Shown piece by piece: positions 1 through 5,079 of a stretch of 5,079 nucleotides of DNA (its first letter is position 1; each line of letters opens with the position of its first letter). Source of the DNA: Saprospiraceae bacterium (GTDB lineage: Bacteria; Bacteroidota; Bacteroidia; Chitinophagales; Saprospiraceae); the NCBI GenBank assembly GCA_029262975.1, contig JAJCYJ010000616.1, positions 1 through 5,079 on the forward strand, given 5' to 3'. A model generated the notes under the pieces. That model had not been told where the DNA came from, made no database searches, and saw only the letters and a program-made list of their open reading frames with translations. Both the position numbers and the translations under genes were made by a program.

Positions 1-1750
1 CCCAGGTTGCTCCTCTAAAACTGTCACCTATCACATTATGTATGGCCATATCGGCTGTAAAGCGACTGCCATCATAGACATTGCTGGTCTCTCTGTAGGG
101 TGAATCTGTGCCACTTACATCATGGTGATCCCGACCTAATACGATTGGCGCTGATATTTTCCCGGATGCAATTGCAGCGTTAAAGGCAGATGCAATTTTT
201 ATTCTTCCTATTGCGTCCGCATATAATATACGAGCTTGAGATCCAACGACAAGGTGATTATCTTCGGCTTCGCTGATCCATTTAATGTTATCTGCAAGCT
301 GTTGCTTTATTTCCTCCGGTGCCTCTTCGTATAACTCATTCATGACTTGCAAAGCAATCCTGTCTGTTATAGCCAAATCCTGTGCATCTCCTGATGTACA
401 CACCCATCTGAATGGTCCAAAGCCATAATCAAAACACATAGGACCCAGGATATCCTGAACATAAGAAGGATATCTGAATTCACCATATTTGTTGCCTTTT
501 ACATCTCCTCCTGCTCGTGCACATTCTAGTAAAAATGCATTACCATAGTCAAAAAAGTAGGTGCCACGTTCTGTGTGGCTATTGATCGCTTCAGCATGTC
601 TCCTTAACGAGGCCTGTACTTTCTTTTTGAATAATGATGGATTATTACGAAGCATTTCATTGCTCTCATCATAAGTTAATCCAACCGGGTAATAACCACC
701 TGACCAAGGGTTGTGCAGGGATGTTTGATCTGATCCAAGGTGAATAAAAATATTTGATTCATAAAACCTTTCCCACACTTCAACAACATTTCCGATATAT
801 GCAAAAGACCTAATCTCATTAGATTCCTGGGCAATTTTAACCTTTGAGACAAGATCATCAAGATCATCTATTAGTTCGTCCACCCAACCCTGTGTATGCC
901 TTTTCCGGGCTGCCAGGGGGTTGACTTCTGCGCAAACGGTGATACATTCTGCAATATTTCCAGCTTTGGGTTGAGCGCCACTCATCCCGCCAAGTCCAGA
1001 TGTCAGAAATATCTTGCCCCTGGAAGTATCATTACCTTTTAGAATTTTACGAAATCCGTTTAATACAGTGATAGTTGTGCCATGGACTATTCCTTGAGGG
1101 CCGATGTACATATAAGATCCAGCAGTCATCTGCCCATATTGGGTGACACCGAGCGCATTAAACTTTTCCCAATCATTTTGTTTGGAGTAATTAGGTATCA
1201 TCATACCATTCGTAATAACTACCCTTGGAGCATCAGGAGAAGAAGGGAATAGACCCATTGGATGACCAGAATACATGTGTAAGGTCTGACTATCAGTCAT
1301 CGTAGCTAAATACTTCATTGTTAGTAAATATTGAGCCCAATTCTGAAAGACAGCTCCGTTTCCTCCATAAGTAATGAGTTCATCAGGATGTTGGGCTACA
1401 TTTGGATCCAGGTTATTTTGAATCATCAGCATAATGGCTGCTGCCTGGTTTATCCTGGCAGGATATTCCAAGACACTTCGTGCATATATGGGATACGCTG
1501 GTTTGAACCGATACATATAGATTCTACCATAAGTGACCAACTCTTCAGCGAATTCTAGCGAGAGTTCCTGGTGCCATGATTCTGGAAAATATCTCAAAGC
1601 ATTTCTTACAGCAAGTTGTTTTTCTTCTTTGGAAAGAATGTCTTTCCTTTTAGGCGCATGACTGACTTCATGAGATACTTCTTTTTTCTCTGGAAGGATG
1701 TCTGGAATGCCTTTTAGAATGGCTTCTTTAAATGATGTTGTATTGTTCAT
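1..1750 (-). CDS. hutU: Urocanate hydratase (urocanase), C-terminus cut by window edge
   Basis: Cytoplasmic NAD+-dependent enzyme (EC 4.2.1.49) that hydrates urocanate to 4-imidazolone-5-propionate, the second step of histidine breakdown. I translated the frame from the ATG at 1750 to the left edge: 583 codons are open with no stop or frameshift. Family blocks in order are LAVRNALRYFP (46-56), YGGNGAVFQNW (128-138), MTAGSYMYIGPQGIVHG (208-224), the glycine-rich NAD-binding stretch SGLGGMSGAQP (251-261), LGSDQTSLHNP (338-348), FFDYGNAF (399-406), FGPFRWVCTSGD (444-455) and GRDHHDVSGTDSP (539-551). The roughly 45-residue N-terminal lead and the internal blocks match the long form (about 670 residues) known from vertebrates and many Bacteroidota, not the roughly 555-residue Pseudomonas form, so about 85-95 residues should be missing. 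The ATG lies 6 bases after the hutI stop, with no Shine-Dalgarno. At the place of the classical FQGLPARICW signature this protein has VVGSQARILY (501-510), so the cysteine is a leucine. Family assignment is near certain; the missing C-terminus cannot be judged. Confidence 0.97.
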   Translation of the reverse strand, partial: MNNTTSFKEAILKGIPDILPEKKEVSHEVSHAPKRKDILSKEEKQLAVRNALRYFPESWHQELSLEFAEELVTYGRIYMYRFKPAYPIYARSVLEYPARINQAAAIMLMIQNNLDPNVAQHPDELITYGGNGAVFQNWAQYLLTMKYLATMTDSQTLHMYSGHPMGLFPSSPDAPRVVITNGMMIPNYSKQNDWEKFNALGVTQYGQMTAGSYMYIGPQGIVHGTTITVLNGFRKILKGNDTSRGKIFLTSGLGGMSGAQPKAGNIAECITVCAEVNPLAARKRHTQGWVDELIDDLDDLVSKVKIAQESNEIRSFAYIGNVVEVWERFYESNIFIHLGSDQTSLHNPWSGGYYPVGLTYDESNEMLRNNPSLFKKKVQASLRRHAEAINSHTERGTYFFDYGNAFLLECARAGGDVKGNKYGEFRYPSYVQDILGPMCFDYGFGPFRWVCTSGDAQDLAITDRIALQVMNELYEEAPEEIKQQLADNIKWISEAEDNHLVVGSQARILYADAIGRIKIASAFNAAIASGKISAPIVLGRDHHDVSGTDSPYRETSNVYDGSRFTADMAIHNVIGDSFRGATW

Positions 1751-1756
1751 AAAAGA

Positions 1757-3004
1757 TTATTCTAATTGTAATTGAATGCCTCTTTTCCATGTTTGAGAAG
1801 GTAAAAGCTGTCCTTGATGATAAAGTATTTCACGATAGTCATTGGTTGGAAAGACAACTAAGTCTGCTATTTTACCTGGTTCTAATATACCCCGATCAGT
1901 TAATCTTAATGCGCCCGCCGCACGAAATGTAATGCCGGCAAATACTTCAGCACTGGTCAATTTTTCAAAAGTTCCTATTATGGCAGCAGCTGTCAAGAGG
2001 TCACCCATGGGTGCTGACCCTGGATTCCAGTCACTGGCGATCGCAAGAGCACCGCCTGCATTTAGAATTTTTCGCGCTGGTGTAAATCCTACTCCTAATC
2101 CAATCGAAGCACCGGGGAGTGCGGTGGCAATCACGTTGCTCTTTGCAATCATTTCAATTTCAGTATCACCACTTACCTCCAGGTGATCTGCACTCACAGC
2201 TTGATAAGTTACAGCTGAGTGACTTCCGCCAACGCTAAACTGGTCTGCATGAATGGTAATATCAAAATTAAAATTCTTTGCAGCTTGAAGATAGGGGGCA
2301 ATTACAGATTGTGAAAAAGCGCCGTCTTCAATAAATGCATCTATACGATTACTTAGATTTTCTGATTTAATAATTGGAAAAACTTCATTGATAATCATTT
2401 CCAAATACTCTTGAATATTACCTTCGAAATCTTTCGGAAAGATATGAGCTGCAAGACAAGTACTTATTAAATCTGCAGGAGACTTTTGATTTGCCAAAAG
2501 GATGGCATTTAGCATTTTTAACTCCTCGTCAACAGTCAGACCATATCCGCTTTTTACTTCAATAGTTGTAATTCCCCTTTTTAACATTCTGGAAGATCGC
2601 TCTAGAATGCCTTCACTCAAAGCGGTGAGGCTAGCTTTTCTTGTTTTTTGTACCGTATCCCAAATTCCCCCTCCTTTTTTTGCAATTTCGAGATAACTGC
2701 TTCCAGCATTGCGAAGTGCATAGTCTTGTGCACGGGATCCATTGAAACAAATGTGTGTATGTGCATCTATAAATCCGGGAAGCAAAACGGATGGCTCGTC
2801 AATGCTATGAATATCCACATTTTCAGATTTTAAATTTTGGGCCAAGGATTCAAATTTTCCAATTTTACTGATGAGACCATGATCTGTTACAATACCACCA
2901 GCTGTAATAATCTCAAGTTTATGATCACTAATGGGTCCTTTGATATCATGGCCTGACATGGTGATTATTTGTGTAAAAGGGCCTATAAGTTGAAGAGCTG
3001 ACAT
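1757..3004 (-). CDS. hutI: Imidazolonepropionase, divergent subtype
   Basis: Metal-dependent amidohydrolase (EC 3.5.2.7) that opens the ring of 4-imidazolone-5-propionate to give N-formimidoyl-L-glutamate, the third step of histidine breakdown. The protein is a complete 415 residues, a normal length for the family. It starts at an ATG 9 bases after the hutF stop, without a Shine-Dalgarno. Visible elements are the metal-binding DAHTH (His82, His84) after LPGF, then GSRAQDYALRNAGSSYLEIA (89-108), KGGGIW (110-115), the substrate-side block TTIEVKSGYGL (146-156), HADQ (His252, third metal ligand, and Gln255), SADHLE (His274) and ASDWNPG (Asp325, last metal ligand). Gln255 stands where Bacillus HutI has a glutamate; proteobacterial HutI proteins also have Gln there. 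The stretch 296-337, from LPGASIGLG to the segment after ASDWNPGSAPMG, departs from the usual LPGAFYFLRE and TDCNPG forms. The C-terminus (residues 391-411) keeps the YH that aligns with the usual PYHFG. The neighbours support the HutI role; another imidazolone-type amidohydrolase is much less likely. Confidence 0.95.
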   Translation of the reverse strand: MSALQLIGPFTQIITMSGHDIKGPISDHKLEIITAGGIVTDHGLISKIGKFESLAQNLKSENVDIHSIDEPSVLLPGFIDAHTHICFNGSRAQDYALRNAGSSYLEIAKKGGGIWDTVQKTRKASLTALSEGILERSSRMLKRGITTIEVKSGYGLTVDEELKMLNAILLANQKSPADLISTCLAAHIFPKDFEGNIQEYLEMIINEVFPIIKSENLSNRIDAFIEDGAFSQSVIAPYLQAAKNFNFDITIHADQFSVGGSHSAVTYQAVSADHLEVSGDTEIEMIAKSNVIATALPGASIGLGVGFTPARKILNAGGALAIASDWNPGSAPMGDLLTAAAIIGTFEKLTSAEVFAGITFRAAGALRLTDRGILEPGKIADLVVFPTNDYREILYHQGQLLPSQTWKRGIQLQLE

Positions 3005-3013
3005 AATTGGGTA

Positions 3014-4393
3014 TTATCGGATATTTAGGGAATTTAAACTTTTTGTAAAATTATTATTTATTGATGACGCTCGAATGTGTCTCCCGTTTTTAATTTTCCA
3101 TTTTCCATTTACCATCGTACCAAGATATACTGATGGGTCAGCAGCGTAGACTATTGTATTTGTTAGATTATCTTTAGAAGTAGTAGCAAACAATGGATGA
3201 TTTGCGTCTATTATTAATGCATCAAAAGCCATATCGCAATTAAAAAAATCTTTGTTACAAATACCCGCAGACTTGCGGACATTAGGAATTATTTGATTAA
3301 AGGCATAAAGTCCGCTATCTTCTACCACCTCATCATGGAAAGTGTTTCTCTTATGAGACTGCAGTCGCTGTCCGTAATCCAATAGACGTAATTCTTCCAT
3401 TGGATTTAAACCAACATGACTATCAGTACCTATACTCCAACGTCCTCCTGCAATTTGAAATTCTTTTAGATTAAAAAAGCCATCGCCAAGATTCCCTTCA
3501 GTGCTGGGGCATAATACAACATTTGCTCCTGTCTTGGCAAGATCACTGGTTTCATTGGTGGTCATATGAGTGGCATGAACAAAATGAAAATCCCCATTTA
3601 ATTCAAGATTATTTAATGCCCATTCTACAGGACGACATCCTAGATAGTTAATAGACCCTTCTATCTCTTTTAATTGTTCAGCGATGTGCATGTGCACCTC
3701 GTGATCTCCTTTCAATTCCGATACATATTTGGAGATAAGTTCTGGCTCTACGGCCCTTAGTGAATGTATACCTTTTGCGATGGATGCGTGCTGATACGTC
3801 ATACACACTTTTTCACTGGCTTGCCATAATGCCTCATATGTGTCAATATCCTTGCTTATAAATCGTCTTTGTTCTTCTGACGGCTTAATTCCAAAGCCTC
3901 CTTGTTGGTAAAAGATTGGAATAAGTGTAATTTTTATCCCGGCTTTGTCAGCTGCATTAATCAAGCGACCACCTAATTCTGCTTTGTTATCATAAGTAGA
4001 ACCATTTTGATCATGGTGTAAATAGTGAAATTCGCATACATGGGTATATCCATTGCGAAGCATCTCTGCATATAGATAAGTTGCAATGTCCTCTAATTGA
4101 TCCGGATTAATTGAAAGCGCTATTTGATACATTTTATCTCTCCAACTCCAGAAGTCATCTGCGTAATTGGAAAATTGATGCCTTTCAGTGAGTCCTGCCA
4201 TAGCATATTGAAAGGCATGACTATGGGCATTCGTGATTCCGGGGATGGCATAACCGTTGATGTATTCATAAGTTGATTTTTGCTGAGGTTTGTCGGAAAT
4301 TGAAGTTATGTTGCCTTGTTTGTCTAAAAGTACAAAGCTTGGGCTCATCCAATGTGTATTAGTTAGAATGCCTTCTAATTTGTATCCTTTCAT
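3014..4393 (-). CDS. hutF: Formimidoylglutamate deiminase
   Basis: Zinc amidohydrolase (EC 3.5.3.13) that converts N-formimidoyl-L-glutamate to N-formyl-L-glutamate and ammonia, supplying the substrate of the adjacent HutG. I place the start at the ATG at 4393, giving 459 residues, close to the usual 450-460. A frame-compatible TTG sits one codon upstream, but the ATG overlaps the hutG stop as TGATG and is the better start. Motifs (numbered from this ATG): NAHSHAFQ with zinc ligands His57 and His59 and Gln62; FWSWRDKMYQIA (81-92); YTHVCEFHYLHHD (116-128); HSLRAV (His210, Arg213); HIAEQ (zinc ligand His236, catalytic Glu239); VHATH (His273); CPSTEGNLGDG (295-305); and GTDSHVG (zinc ligand Asp324). 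The spacings His236-Glu239, His236-His273 and His273-Asp324 equal those I recall for Pseudomonas aeruginosa HutF (232-235, 232-269, 269-320), so the active site looks complete. These motifs separate it from guanine deaminase and other relatives. Confidence 0.97.
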   Translation of the reverse strand: MKGYKLEGILTNTHWMSPSFVLLDKQGNITSISDKPQQKSTYEYINGYAIPGITNAHSHAFQYAMAGLTERHQFSNYADDFWSWRDKMYQIALSINPDQLEDIATYLYAEMLRNGYTHVCEFHYLHHDQNGSTYDNKAELGGRLINAADKAGIKITLIPIFYQQGGFGIKPSEEQRRFISKDIDTYEALWQASEKVCMTYQHASIAKGIHSLRAVEPELISKYVSELKGDHEVHMHIAEQLKEIEGSINYLGCRPVEWALNNLELNGDFHFVHATHMTTNETSDLAKTGANVVLCPSTEGNLGDGFFNLKEFQIAGGRWSIGTDSHVGLNPMEELRLLDYGQRLQSHKRNTFHDEVVEDSGLYAFNQIIPNVRKSAGICNKDFFNCDMAFDALIIDANHPLFATTSKDNLTNTIVYAADPSVYLGTMVNGKWKIKNGRHIRASSINNNFTKSLNSLNIR

Positions 4394-4395
4394 CA
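4391..4395 (-). promoter_or_regulatory. TGATG stop-start overlap joining hutG to hutF
   Basis: On the minus strand the hutG stop TGA (4395-4393) shares its last base with the hutF start ATG (4393-4391). Such one-base overlaps commonly let a ribosome finishing the first gene restart on the next. That would keep HutF and HutG levels linked, which makes sense for consecutive pathway steps. The bases just before (CAGGTT) offer only a weak AGG as a ribosome-binding site, which favours coupling. The overlap is seen in the sequence; the coupling is inferred. Confidence 0.7.
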
Positions 4396-5079
4396 AACCT
4401 GTAATTGTTCAGTAAGTGAATTAAAAATGCGTTGCAGCAAACGTTTCATTTTCTGAGCCTTGGTGTGATCGTAAATTGTTTCCCCGTCGTCCATGTAACA
4501 GTCTTTTGACATTTCTAATTGTAATGCGTTAATTCCTTTATCGGGTTTTCCGAAATAGCGAGTAATGTTTCCTCCTTTAAATGGAATATTATGTGTTAGT
4601 GAATAATTACTTTTTCTGATTTCCGTAAGGGTAACATCGATTAGATTTTTATTGCATGACAATTGATCATTGTTACCTAGTATCAAATCAGCAAAAGGTT
4701 CATTGTTAATACGTGGCACGTTTCTCCTTATCGAATGTGCATCCCAGAGTAATGCTATGCCAAATTTATCAACCATTTGCTTTAATAATACTTTGATTTC
4801 GTTATAATAAGGTATGTAGTATCGATCTAGTAGATTTTTAATGTCAAGAGAACTGGGTTGGCTTTGCTTATTGCGATAAATACTTCTGCCAAAAAAATCT
4901 GTTGTTGGTGTTAAAGAAGTAATTATTCGACCGTCATCATAGAGATTTTTATTATTGGGACTTCTATTCAGATCGATTACCCACCTATTATAATTTGCTT
5001 TAATTGTTGTAATGCCCATGTCCGATGCGAAATCATATAATTTGTCTACATCAAAGTCTGTATCATCGAGATGATTAAG
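4393..5079 (-). CDS. hutG: N-formylglutamate deformylase, N-terminus cut by window edge
   Basis: Metal-dependent amidohydrolase (EC 3.5.1.68) that splits N-formyl-L-glutamate into formate and L-glutamate, the last step of the five-step histidine route. The frame is open from the right edge to the TGA at 4395-4393, giving 228 visible residues. The ATG at 5019 is an internal methionine. The 20 codons before it read LNHLDDTDFDVDKLYDFASD, which is the family's conserved DTDW-type and LYDF region, so the gene continues off the window with perhaps 35-45 residues missing. Visible blocks, numbered within the fragment, are the ITTIKANYNRWVIDLNRSP type (23-41), TPTT (57-60), the metal-site LLWDAHSIR (110-118), FADLILG (129-135), FKGGNITRYFGKP (167-179) and ALQLEMSKDCYMDD (185-198). 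The missing N-terminal part normally carries the HSG/HAG motif. It ends overlapping hutF by one base. This is the formylglutamate-type HutG, not the arginase-like formimidoylglutamase that shares the same gene symbol, and hutF next door fits that reading. Confidence 0.95.
   Translation of the reverse strand, partial: LNHLDDTDFDVDKLYDFASDMGITTIKANYNRWVIDLNRSPNNKNLYDDGRIITSLTPTTDFFGRSIYRNKQSQPSSLDIKNLLDRYYIPYYNEIKVLLKQMVDKFGIALLWDAHSIRRNVPRINNEPFADLILGNNDQLSCNKNLIDVTLTEIRKSNYSLTHNIPFKGGNITRYFGKPDKGINALQLEMSKDCYMDDGETIYDHTKAQKMKRLLQRIFNSLTEQLQV

Noticed and set aside
676..867. A 63-codon open frame on the minus strand
   Set aside because: It lies out of frame inside hutU, whose frame is intact across this stretch with conserved blocks such as LGSDQTSLHNP.
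851..868. Tandem 9-base repeat (AAGATCATC twice)
   Set aside because: It encodes an acidic DDLDDL helix segment in hutU. Two copies inside a gene are within chance and coding bias.
1331..1558. A 75-codon open frame on the plus strand
   Set aside because: It is antisense to the well-conserved hutU coding region and its translation has no recognisable domain.
1..1750. Possible frameshift or decay in hutU, since no closed frame covers it
   Set aside because: I translated all 583 codons: the frame is continuous and conserved from the ATG to the edge. It simply lacks a stop because the window ends.
1842..2186. A 114-codon open frame on the plus strand
   Set aside because: It lies wholly antisense to hutI, whose protein carries the complete family motifs. 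Its own translation resembles no family and has no ribosome-binding context.
2502..2833. Two short overlapping open frames on the plus strand
   Set aside because: Both are shadows of the hutI frame, overlap each other and show no family similarity.
3005..3013. Possible promoter or terminator in the hutF-hutI gap
   Set aside because: Nine bases are too few for either element, and no hairpin or T-run is present. It is a plain operon junction.

Overview
The window is a dense block of four histidine-utilisation (hut) genes, all on the minus strand. Transcription therefore runs from the right edge to the left. In that order the genes are hutG (N-formylglutamate deformylase, start cut off by the right edge), hutF (formimidoylglutamate deiminase), hutI (imidazolonepropionase) and hutU (urocanate hydratase, end cut off by the left edge). 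Almost every base is coding. hutG and hutF overlap by one base, hutF and hutI are 9 bases apart, and hutI and hutU are 6 bases apart, so this is very probably one polycistronic unit. No non-coding stretch is longer than 9 bases, so there is no room here for a separate promoter, a terminator or an RNA gene. The operon's promoter and end lie outside the window.

The genes make a connected pathway. HutU turns urocanate into 4-imidazolone-5-propionate, and HutI opens that ring to give N-formimidoyl-L-glutamate. HutF removes the imino group to give N-formyl-L-glutamate plus ammonia, and HutG splits that into formate and L-glutamate. This is the five-step route through formylglutamate, not the one-step HutG-type formimidoylglutamase route or the folate-dependent formimidoyltransferase route. 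The first enzyme, histidine ammonia-lyase (hutH), and any regulator or transporter are not in the window.

The organism is most likely a member of the Bacteroidota, outside the gut Bacteroides. Three things point that way: moderately low GC (about 40% by eye), near absence of Shine-Dalgarno sequences before the internal genes, and a long, vertebrate-like form of urocanate hydratase. This placement is inference from family features recalled from memory, not from a search.

I looked for a hidden or new system and did not find one. This is an ordinary catabolic operon. The points worth a second look are the form of HutU, which lacks the cysteine of the classical urocanase signature, a divergent metal-site region in HutI, and two gene-start or boundary corrections (hutF and hutG).
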